Positions 1-5,370 of a DNA stretch of 7,462 nt are shown in pieces. The DNA is from Planococcus sp. (in: firmicutes). Lineage in GTDB: Bacteria > Bacillota > Bacilli > Bacillales_A > Planococcaceae. Each line of letters opens with the position of its first letter. Within the stretch, counting starts at the first letter, position 1. The notes beneath the pieces are model-generated. The model did no database searches, was not told where the DNA came from, and worked only from the letters and a program-made list of their open reading frames with translations. The DNA lies in contig JASLAI010000053.1 in the NCBI GenBank assembly GCA_030147225.1, positions 1 through 7,462 on the forward strand. The letters are read 5' to 3'. The translations under genes and the position numbers were made by a program.

Positions 1-40
1 AACTATTATTGTATTATTAGTTTTCAGGAGGTGGATTTTA

Positions 41-595
41 GTGAAATCACGAATCATCCAAGCTTTTATAGAAGAGACCCGAACAAACGGAATCAAATTT
101 ACGATGGACGATTTGGCCAAGCGATTGGGGATTAGTAAACGGACGCTTTATGAAAATTTTTCATCCAAGTTGGAGATACTGGAATCCATCATTGATCTAA
201 CCTTGGACGAACTAGAAAAACGTTCACGCCAAATTTCGGAAGACGAGACGCTTAGTTTGAAAGAGAAGATTCAGCAAACAATTAGCATCATGCCTCAATA
301 CAATGAATTTTTTGATTTACGCATATTAGAACAGTTGAAACGTTATTATTTTGAACAATGGGAACGTGTTGACCGTGAATTGAACCAATGGGATGATTTG
401 AAAAATCTGCTGGAGCAAGGAATGGAAAGTGGACTAATCAAAAAACAAAACATCGATTTATTGATGAAGTTGATTATAGATACAATTAATATTACGCTTG
501 ATCAACAATTTTTTTCCGACCACAGCATTTCCGTAAAAGAAGCAATGGAATCCATAACCGAAGTGCTGTTATATGGCTTGGTAAACGAAAAGTAA
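41..595 (+). CDS. TetR/AcrR family transcriptional regulator
   Basis: A 184-residue protein with the size and layout of a TetR-family regulator, a dimeric DNA-binding protein that usually represses a nearby gene until a small ligand binds its C-terminal domain. The helix-turn-helix is clear at residues about 20-45 (FTMDDLAKRLGISKRTLYE, then NF and SSK), matching the family pattern of a TLYxxF recognition helix. Residues 50-184 are helical and variable, as expected for the ligand and dimer domain; no ligand can be read from it. The start is GTG at 41, chosen because AGGAGGTG at 26-33 lies 7 bases upstream. The MATE exporter follows 108 bp downstream on the same strand, so it is the likely target and may be co-transcribed. 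TATTAT hexamers at 4-9 and 12-17 could be a -10 element, but the -35 would lie at or beyond the window edge. Family assignment is firm; the regulatory target is inferred. Confidence 0.93.
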   Translation: MKSRIIQAFIEETRTNGIKFTMDDLAKRLGISKRTLYENFSSKLEILESIIDLTLDELEKRSRQISEDETLSLKEKIQQTISIMPQYNEFFDLRILEQLKRYYFEQWERVDRELNQWDDLKNLLEQGMESGLIKKQNIDLLMKLIIDTINITLDQQFFSDHSISVKEAMESITEVLLYGLVNEK

Positions 596-636
596 AAAAG
601 AACCTGCTGGCTGCTAATCGGTCAGTATTTCTTATA

Positions 637-680
637 TGGTTAAAAAACTAAATAAACCAAAATAGTTTTATGGTTTTAGT
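637..680. repeat. TGGTT/AACCA inverted-repeat cluster upstream of MATE gene, possible operator
   Basis: The regulator-transporter gap contains TGGTT (637-641), AACCA (655-659) and TGGTT (671-675) in alternating orientation, enclosed on the right by the perfect outer arms ACTAAA (647-652) and TTTAGT (675-680). TetR proteins bind short palindromes next to the genes they control, so this is a candidate operator for the product of the gene at 41-595. The symmetry is imperfect and the DNA is AT-rich, so chance is a real alternative. Confidence 0.3.
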
Positions 681-703
681 GGAGCAAGAAAGGATTATGC
701 ATT

Positions 704-2041
704 ATGGAAAAGCAGTTTACAATAAATCGTTTAGATACAGATTCAGTCGGGAAATCGTTTGCCCGCTACTTGATTCCTTCAACAATCGGAATGCTGCTCA
801 TGGCCGTCAATATAGTGGCGGATGGAATTATGGTCGGAAACCGGCTGGGATCAGTCGCGCTTGGGGGAATCGGCATCGCATCCCCTGTTTATACACTTTT
901 TGTCGCGGTGTCCCTGTGGATTGGCGTGGGGGCAGCTACCCGTTTTTCTTCGTTAATGGGAGCAAAGCGGACGGATGAGGCACGCACCGTATTTTCCCAT
1001 GCCCTTGCTACAATTTTTATCGTTACACTTCTTATCGGACTTGTCGCATTTCCGTTCCGTACAGAGCTGGCTTATCTGCTCGGTGCGAATGCCGATACGT
1101 ATCCATTTGTGGCAGATTATCTGTATTTAATCCTGTTATTTGGATTTGTTTTCACGATTGAAAACACGCTCAGCATTATGGTCAGGAATGATGGCAGTCC
1201 GAACTTATCGATGGTTGCCTTGATTGTTACAGCCGTATTGAACATTACGTTGAATTTTATTTTTTTATTTGTGTTAAATTTGGGTGTAAAAGGAGCGGCT
1301 GCAGCAACACTTATTGCGGCGTTTGTCGGGACGCTGGTATTAATCACTCACTTTTTCAAAAAGACGAACAACTTGCGTTTTGTTCGCTTTAAATTCGATC
1401 GGAAACTTTTGTTTCTGATCGTGGTAATCGGATTTCCAAGCTTTTTATCTGAAGTGGGAATTTCTGTTTTCACCGTTTCGCATAATTTGGTGTTCGAACG
1501 CCTAGCCGGTACAGACGGTGTCTCTGCATTTGCGATTTTGAATTATGTGCACAGTGTCATGCTTTTGGCTTTCTTAGGAATGGGTTCTGCCATTCAGCCG
1601 CTTGTCAGTTATTACAGCGGTGCAGCGGATAAGGAAAAAATGAAAAAGACCCTCCAATTGGCGATCAGTACAGTACTTATTGCTGGAGCTGCCTTTTTCC
1701 TCGTAGGGCAATTGTTTTCTGCTTCCATTGTTAGTGTGTTCGGCGATTTTCCGAAATCGGCCATCGATCTGGCTGTCCCAGGAATCCGTTTGTTTTTCAT
1801 CGCTTACTTATTCATGGGCATCAATTTTGTTATGATGACCTACTATCAATCAACCGGGAAAATCCGGATGGCGATTTGGATTACTGCCTCAAGGGAAATC
1901 CTGTTGCTGCTGATTTTGCTTAGCATTCTTCCGATTGCGTTTGGTGTGACCGGAGCATGGCTCGCCATCCCAGTTTCTGAATGCCTCGTGCTGCTGTCGA
2001 TTTTTTGCTATCAAAAAATGTGGGGTAAGCCGATTTTATAA
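704..2041 (+). CDS. MATE family multidrug efflux transporter (MepA-like)
   Basis: A 445-residue integral membrane protein with the length and 12-helix hydrophobic pattern of MATE transporters, which expel cationic drugs or metabolites in exchange for Na+ or H+. The first half opens with the helix-1 signature around residues 21-50 (LIPSTIGMLLMAVNIVADGI, then MVGNRLG) and continues with GVGAATRFSSLMGAKRTDEA at 74-93, the loop typical of the MepA/DinF-like branch. The second repeat starts near 236 (VIGFPSFLSEVGISVF at 241-256) and contains GMGSAIQPLVSYYSGA at 292-307, the matching loop. Acidic residues within helices (D40, E153, E250) are candidates for ion coupling. The ATG at 704 has AAGAAAGGA about 10 bases upstream; an ATG at 697 is out of frame. 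The TetR regulator directly upstream supports a ligand-induced efflux unit, and the gene ends before a strong terminator. Substrate unknown. Confidence 0.93.
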   Translation: MEKQFTINRLDTDSVGKSFARYLIPSTIGMLLMAVNIVADGIMVGNRLGSVALGGIGIASPVYTLFVAVSLWIGVGAATRFSSLMGAKRTDEARTVFSHALATIFIVTLLIGLVAFPFRTELAYLLGANADTYPFVADYLYLILLFGFVFTIENTLSIMVRNDGSPNLSMVALIVTAVLNITLNFIFLFVLNLGVKGAAAATLIAAFVGTLVLITHFFKKTNNLRFVRFKFDRKLLFLIVVIGFPSFLSEVGISVFTVSHNLVFERLAGTDGVSAFAILNYVHSVMLLAFLGMGSAIQPLVSYYSGAADKEKMKKTLQLAISTVLIAGAAFFLVGQLFSASIVSVFGDFPKSAIDLAVPGIRLFFIAYLFMGINFVMMTYYQSTGKIRMAIWITASREILLLLILLSILPIAFGVTGAWLAIPVSECLVLLSIFCYQKMWGKPIL

Positions 2042-2099
2042 GGATAGTAGATAAAGCACCAATCAATACGTGTCCGTAGCTGATAAAGTAGAAACGGGG

Positions 2100-2140
2100 A
2101 GAGTAGTTGCTGATCAAAGCAACTACTCTTTCTTTTATTT
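2100..2140 (+). terminator. Rho-independent terminator after MATE gene
   Basis: A perfect 12-bp stem (AGAGTAGTTGCT at 2100-2111 paired with 2118-2129) with a 6-base loop, followed by the T-rich run TTTCTTTTATTT. It sits 59 bp after the MATE stop and should end the tetR-MATE transcript. Confidence 0.92.
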
Positions 2141-2264
2141 ATGAATTAGGAATAAGAGAACTCTGCTTGCTGCTTTTGAGGACTAGGAACGAGACGATGT
2201 TTTTGAAACTATCTTATCGTTCTGTTCGTAAAGTATATAAAGGCGAGAGGAGGAAGGGGATAAA

Positions 2265-2573
2265 ATGGACTCATATTCGGAATCGTTGCCAAAAACAGAA
2301 GCGCCCAGGAGAATTACATTAAGATCTGTACTGAATACATATGGTGGCTGTCTTTTTACAGGATTGCTGCTTTCAATTTTCACTCATAGAATCGAAGATG
2401 TGACTGGATTTTTACTCTTTATTATAATCGGCAGTTTAGTTTATTTTCTCTTGTTGAATCTGTATTTCACAAGCGAGATTGGAAGAAAAGCAGTTTTTAT
2501 CACACTGTGTCTTATCGGATTGTTCAGTCTGTTTATGATAGTTTATCTTCAACTCAATCCAGCACCCTATTAA
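2265..2573 (+). CDS. Small three-helix membrane protein, unknown function
   Basis: A 102-residue protein that I do not recognise. After a polar, basic N-terminus (residues 1-21) it has three hydrophobic stretches: about 27-41 (GGCLFTGLLLSIF), 47-68 (GFLLFIIIGSLVYFLLLNLY) and 75-95 (AVFITLCLIGLFSLFMIVYL). These predict a three-pass inner-membrane protein with short loops, and I see no catalytic motif. The ATG at 2265 is preceded by an unusually purine-rich leader (GAGAGGAGGAAGGGG, 2245-2259) that contains AGGAGG and strongly supports translation. The gene lies between the MATE terminator and a second small membrane gene 52 bp downstream, with which it may form an operon. No clear promoter was found in the gap, only a weak TTGAAA at 2203 without a well-spaced -10. 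It is probably a real gene of a poorly described family. Confidence 0.78.
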   Translation: MDSYSESLPKTEAPRRITLRSVLNTYGGCLFTGLLLSIFTHRIEDVTGFLLFIIIGSLVYFLLLNLYFTSEIGRKAVFITLCLIGLFSLFMIVYLQLNPAPY

Positions 2574-2580
2574 CTAACCT

Positions 2581-2611
2581 GTCCGTTTTTTAAATTAATA
2601 ATTTTCCGGAC
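2581..2611. repeat. Inverted repeat between two small membrane genes
   Basis: GTCCG at 2581-2585 is the reverse complement of CGGAC at 2607-2611, and the AT-rich interior has its own small palindrome, AAATT-AAT-AATTT. It ends just before the AAAGGAGA ribosome binding site of the next gene. It could be a weak hairpin affecting translation or an operator. There is no T-run, so it is not a classic terminator. Confidence 0.3.
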
Positions 2612-2625
2612 CAAAGGAGATCATA

Positions 2626-2874
2626 ATGTTTCAAAAAAGGAAGGCAGCACATTTAGAAAAACCCAAAAAATACGTTCCCATATTGTATACAATCGTTTTT
2701 TTCGGATCTCTTATGCATTTATTTGTCGATTTATATAACAATGGGACAGAAAGCATGACCGGAAACATTATAAAAACTAGCGTCATATTTACTTTAGCGC
2801 TTTTTACTTGGATCATTTTTAAGAAGCATTCTACTTTGTACAAAAAGACACTAGACTCTAAAAAACGTGGATAG
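2626..2874 (+). CDS. Small two-helix membrane protein, unknown function
   Basis: An 82-residue basic protein that I do not recognise. Residues 1-16 are strongly positive (FQKRKAAHLEKPKKY). Two hydrophobic segments follow, at about 17-36 (VPILYTIVFFGSLMHLFVDL) and 47-65 (GNIIKTSVIFTLALFTWIIF), and the tail is again Lys/Arg-rich. By the positive-inside rule both ends should face the cytoplasm. The ATG at 2626 has AAAGGAGA at 2613-2620, an ideal 5 bases upstream, which decides the strand over the antisense frame here. It follows the 102-residue membrane gene by 52 bp and may be co-transcribed with it; no terminator is visible after it. Function unknown, but translation is likely. Confidence 0.75.
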   Translation: MFQKRKAAHLEKPKKYVPILYTIVFFGSLMHLFVDLYNNGTESMTGNIIKTSVIFTLALFTWIIFKKHSTLYKKTLDSKKRG

Positions 2875-2945
2875 GGCTGAATTGATGAGCGGTTAACAAA
2901 AGCCATTCCTCAAAAGATGTTTATTTGCTTTACCTGCATACTGCA

Positions 2946-2972
2946 TTGAATATATCTGAATCGTATGATAAT
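2946..2972 (+). promoter_or_regulatory. Possible promoter for amhX
   Basis: TTGAAT (2946-2951) and GATAAT (2967-2972) resemble SigA -35 and -10 boxes, but the 15-base spacing is shorter than usual. Position, about 75 bp before the amhX start, is plausible. This is a weak call. Confidence 0.25.
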
Positions 2973-3047
2973 TTTAAATGACATCAGCACGAGTATTTTA
3001 GTTCATACAGAAACAGTGACTACTCATTATAAAGGGGGCTGGAAAAG

Positions 3048-4175
3048 ATGAAAGCGATAATGCAGGAAGTAAAACCGGTTGTGGAGAAGGTCTTTGAACA
3101 TTTGCATACTCATCCAGAAATCAGTTGGCAAGAAGTTGAAACGACTCGTTACTTGAGAGAGTTTCTGGAAGCGGAAGGATTTCAGGTGGAGACATTTGAA
3201 GATTCAACTGGCCTTGTGGTCACGGTTGGAAGCGGTCTGCCGTGCGTCGGCTTGCGCGCCGACATTGATGCCTTGTGGCAGGAAGTGGACGGGGAATATA
3301 AAGCCAATCATTCTTGCGGACACGATGCACATATGACTTTGGCAGTTGGAACTTTGCTGGTGCTGAAAAAAATGGGGATTCCGAAAAAAGGCTCCTTGAA
3401 AGTGATTTTTCAGCCAGCAGAAGAAAAAGGGACCGGTGCCTTGTCGTTCGTCGATAAAGGCGTAGTAGACGATATCGACTATTTGTACGGAGTCCATCTC
3501 CGGCCAATTCAGGAATTCGGCAATGGCTATGCATCGGCAGCCATTATGCACGGTTCAGCTAAAATGATTCGGGGGAACATCCAGGGAACCGATGCTCACG
3601 GTGCCCGTCCTCACGAAGGGCAGAATGCGATTGAAGTGATGGCGCAGCTGGTGCAAGCGATTCGCTCTATCCATATTAATCCGATGATTCCGCATTCGGC
3701 AAAAATGACAATGTTCCAGGCAGGTGGAGAATCGGCTAATATCATTCCGGGAACGGCCGTTTTTAGCATCGATGTCCGTGCACAAACCAACGAAGTGATG
3801 GAAGTTTTATTTGCGCAAGTATCAAAAGCGATCGAGTCGGTTGCGGAACTGGCTGGAGTCGGGATTACATACGAAACAACGGCAGAGATTGCAGCTGCGG
3901 AAGTGGACGATACAGCTGTGTCATTCATGGCAAAAGCCATCGAAGAAACAGTAGGAGAAGAATTTCTCGTGCCGCCGATTGTCACACCTGGCGGGGAAGA
4001 TTTCCATTACTATACACTGAAGCGTCCATCGGTAAAAGCAACGATGCTTGGTCTTGGCTGTGATTTGGCACCGGGCCTTCACCATCCGGCGATGACTTTT
4101 AACAGAGATAGTCTGCTTACTGGAATCGAAATTTTGTCTCGTACAGTACAACATACATTTGAACAGCTAGAATAA
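3048..4175 (+). CDS. amhX: M20 peptidase-family amidohydrolase, AmhX-like
   Basis: A 375-residue cytosolic metal-dependent amidohydrolase of the M20 family (aminoacylase / hippurate hydrolase / IAA-amino acid hydrolase group), which cleaves the amide bond of N-acyl amino acids or similar conjugates. The metal ligands expected for the family are visible: C90 and H92 in NHSCGHDAHM, E125/E126 in FQPAEEKG, H150 in YGVHLRP, and H345/H346 in PGLHHPAMTF. The dimerisation (lid) domain spans about 170-285 and includes DAHGARPHEGQNAIEV (182-197), and GGEDFH at 315-320 is conserved. Wording such as HPEISWQE, ADIDALWQEVDG and AQTNE matches what I recall of Bacillus subtilis AmhX, which has about the same length. 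The start is ATG 3048, with AAAGGGGG 9 bases upstream; the Met at codon 5 is less well placed. It appears monocistronic, with no obvious terminator immediately after it. The natural substrate is not fixed by sequence. Confidence 0.93.
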   Translation: MKAIMQEVKPVVEKVFEHLHTHPEISWQEVETTRYLREFLEAEGFQVETFEDSTGLVVTVGSGLPCVGLRADIDALWQEVDGEYKANHSCGHDAHMTLAVGTLLVLKKMGIPKKGSLKVIFQPAEEKGTGALSFVDKGVVDDIDYLYGVHLRPIQEFGNGYASAAIMHGSAKMIRGNIQGTDAHGARPHEGQNAIEVMAQLVQAIRSIHINPMIPHSAKMTMFQAGGESANIIPGTAVFSIDVRAQTNEVMEVLFAQVSKAIESVAELAGVGITYETTAEIAAAEVDDTAVSFMAKAIEETVGEEFLVPPIVTPGGEDFHYYTLKRPSVKATMLGLGCDLAPGLHHPAMTFNRDSLLTGIEILSRTVQHTFEQLE

Positions 4176-4220
4176 AATTTTTAATAAACTAAATTAACGT
4201 AATAATCAGTATTCTTTGTT

Positions 4221-4250
4221 TTGTTTTCAACTAAATCGGAGTATGATAAG
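4221..4250 (+). promoter_or_regulatory. Possible promoter for 32-residue membrane peptide
   Basis: TTGTTT (4221-4226) and GATAAG (4245-4250) are 18 bases apart; an overlapping TATGAT at 4242-4247 is an alternative -10. Transcription would start just before the ribosome binding site of the gene at 4273, giving a very short leader. Confidence 0.35.
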
Positions 4251-4272
4251 GGTAAGAGGAGGAGGAGTTCAA

Positions 4273-4371
4273 ATGGAAGCTACCTTTGGTCTTGTGCCCA
4301 TGCTCGTCCTTGCCGCCATCGTGATTGTGCTCATTGTGTCCTATTTCTTCTTCCATCACTGGGCTAAGTGA
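4273..4371 (+). CDS. 32-residue single-span membrane protein
   Basis: A short open frame from ATG 4273 to TGA 4369-4371. It encodes a polar start (MEATFG), one continuous hydrophobic helix at residues about 7-27 (LVPMLVLAAIVIVLIVSYFF, then F) and a short HHWAK tail, so it should be a single-pass inner-membrane peptide. Coding is supported by a very strong ribosome binding site (GAGGAGGAGGAG at 4256-4267), a possible promoter just upstream and a terminator 11 bp after the stop, which together make a complete small transcription unit. The codon pattern is unlike the surrounding AT-rich spacer. I do not recognise the family; it could be a subunit-like peptide of a membrane complex, a toxin-like peptide, or another small membrane regulator, and nothing in the sequence chooses between these. 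Confidence 0.72.
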   Translation: MEATFGLVPMLVLAAIVIVLIVSYFFFHHWAK

Positions 4372-4382
4372 GTGCTAAACAA

Positions 4383-4410
4383 AAAAGCCGCATGTCAACA
4401 TGCGGCTTTT
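4383..4410. terminator. Bidirectional Rho-independent terminator
   Basis: A perfect 12-bp stem (AAAAGCCGCATG at 4383-4394 with 4399-4410) around the loop TCAA. The A-run on the left and T-run on the right make it functional in both directions. It lies between the convergent genes at 4273-4371 (+) and 4444-4755 (-), so it probably serves both. Confidence 0.92.
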
Positions 4411-4443
4411 AATAGTGAATCCTCAATAGTGGTCCAGACTCGC

Positions 4444-4755
4444 TTATAAAAAGCTTAAGGCGAGAGCGGCTACAAGAAGGACAACAGCAACTTTCCGGTT
4501 TGGAATTTTAAAGCGTGGCAAGCTGCCTTTAAATAAAGCGACAACAGCGATAATAACTGCAGCAAAAACAACTAAATTGATGATACTGCTGATGCCGCCA
4601 CCCAAGAGTCCTGCCAATAAGATCACAGCAATCAGCATATAAACTGGCGTAACCAGTACTTTCTTCCATAAACTATTTGATTGAAAACCTGGAAGAGTGC
4701 GGATGAAGCTTTTAAAAGTAGGTTTCGGTCTTCCGAAACGATCGCGACTGTTCAT
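4444..4755 (-). CDS. Small three-helix membrane protein, unknown function
   Basis: A 103-residue protein with a basic N-terminus (residues 1-32, NSRDRFGRPKPTFKSF and following) and three hydrophobic segments: about 33-50 (VLVTPVYMLIAVILLAGL), 56-75 (SSIINLVVFAAVIIAVVALF) and 87-103 (RKVAVVLLVAALALSFL), the last running to the C-terminus. The basic loop at 76-88 (KGSLPRFKIPNRK) separates helices two and three. The ATG at 4755 has AGGAGG (minus strand, 4763-4768) 7 bases upstream. The gene converges on the bidirectional terminator at 4383-4410 and diverges from the gene at 4946. I see no enzymatic motif and do not recognise a named family. Expression is likely on the strength of the ribosome binding site and clean boundaries. 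Confidence 0.82.
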   Translation of the reverse strand: MNSRDRFGRPKPTFKSFIRTLPGFQSNSLWKKVLVTPVYMLIAVILLAGLLGGGISSIINLVVFAAVIIAVVALFKGSLPRFKIPNRKVAVVLLVAALALSFL

Positions 4756-4781
4756 TCGAAGTCCTCCTCAGTTTTTTGAAC

Positions 4782-4809
4782 ATAATTAATTAAAAGTATT
4801 CTAACTCAA
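4782..4809 (-). promoter_or_regulatory. Possible promoter for minus-strand membrane gene
   Basis: Read on the minus strand, TTGAGT (4804-4809) and AATTAT (4782-4787) are separated by 16 bases, upstream of the AGGAGG of the gene starting at 4755. Four of six bases fit the -10 consensus, so this is only a candidate. Confidence 0.27.
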
Positions 4810-4864
4810 AATGAATGACTTTTACTTAAATATATCCTTCCATTATGGCAGAATTCGAATAATG

Positions 4865-4893
4865 TTGATATGGTTATTTGATTTAAGGATTAT
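4865..4893 (+). promoter_or_regulatory. Possible promoter for membrane-HTH gene
   Basis: TTGATA (4865-4870, five of six to consensus) and GATTAT (4888-4893, four of six) with 17-base spacing, about 50 bp before the TTG start at 4946. It lies in the 190-bp divergent spacer with the minus-strand gene. Confidence 0.33.
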
Positions 4894-4945
4894 ATCTAAT
4901 AGATAGTGCGAGTATTTAGTTTGGATGGGGAAGGAGTGAAAAGTC

Positions 4946-5230
4946 TTGATCTGGATAGCCTTGGGTATTGCCGTTGCAGGGTACTTTATAGGAGAAGGCC
5001 TGAAAAATTTCAAGAATCCAAATGCAGACAGCTTTTTGGATTCATTTGATGAAGATGATGGACACGAACTAATTAAGGAAAATGAAGTTCATTATTTTAT
5101 TGGAATCTCGAAAGAAGATGCACATTCTTTAGTTAAAGAGTTTCCGGAGGTTCCGCATATTATGATAAATGGTAAAGTGTACTACCCGAAGAAAAAGTTG
5201 CGTGATTGGTTACTCGAAATTGGAGAATGA
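4946..5230 (+). CDS. Small membrane-anchored protein with excisionase/MerR-like HTH domain
   Basis: A 94-residue protein in three parts: a hydrophobic N-terminal segment (residues 2-16, IWIALGIAVAGYFIG) likely to be a membrane anchor; an acidic linker (about 24-46, with DSFDEDD); and a C-terminal domain (about 47-92). That domain resembles the excisionase/AlpA-type winged helix: an ISKEDAHSLVKEFP helix-turn-helix-like stretch, then HIMINGKVYYPKKKLRDWL, which fits the family's 'G-x-x-Y-x-x-x-x-x-L-x-x-W-L' ending. The start is TTG at 4946, because an in-frame TGA lies only 9 bases upstream, no in-frame ATG occurs until residue 73, and AAGGAGTG at 4931-4938 is well spaced. The neighbours do not show a function. 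The fold call comes from pattern only. The domain could bind DNA at the membrane, or be a wing-like fold reused for protein contacts. Confidence 0.8.
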   Translation: MIWIALGIAVAGYFIGEGLKNFKNPNADSFLDSFDEDDGHELIKENEVHYFIGISKEDAHSLVKEFPEVPHIMINGKVYYPKKKLRDWLLEIGE

Positions 5231-5321
5231 GCAGTTCTTTACTGAAAGATTAGCAAAATCTTAAATTATATTTCGAGCAATAAAGAATTCTGACAGCTTA
5301 TCACAACCGAGCAAAAAGAAA

Positions 5322-5358
5322 ATCCACTTCCAAGAACGTAAAGTTCATAGAAGTGGAT
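5322..5358. terminator. Terminator between convergent genes (main direction minus)
   Basis: A 9-bp stem (ATCCACTTC at 5322-5330 with GAAGTGGAT at 5350-5358) encloses a second small arm, GAAC/GTTC (5334-5337 with 5343-5346). On the minus strand it is followed by TTTTCTTTTT, directly after the stop of the yjiH-like gene at 5371. On the plus strand ATTTTAATTTTC follows, so it may also end the gene at 4946-5230. Confidence 0.85.
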
Positions 5359-5370
5359 ATTTTAATTTTC

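Noticed and set aside
670..978. 102-residue open frame overlapping the start of the MATE gene
   Set aside because: It lies almost wholly in another frame of a clearly conserved transporter and has no membrane or domain pattern.
2107..2322. 71-residue plus-strand open frame
   Set aside because: It begins in the loop side of the MATE terminator, lacks a ribosome binding site and runs into the gene at 2265 in another frame.
2631..2906. 91-residue minus-strand open frame opposite the 82-residue membrane gene
   Set aside because: Its GAGGA sits too close to the ATG, whereas the plus-strand frame has an ideally spaced AAAGGAGA and a typical membrane-protein layout.
2875..3047. Possible small gene or riboswitch upstream of amhX
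   Set aside because: Only very short frames without ribosome binding sites, and no long paired structure or terminator-antiterminator pair was visible.
3204..3985. Several minus-strand open frames inside amhX
   Set aside because: They are antisense frames of a strongly conserved enzyme, rich in Cys/His/Arg, without ribosome binding sites.
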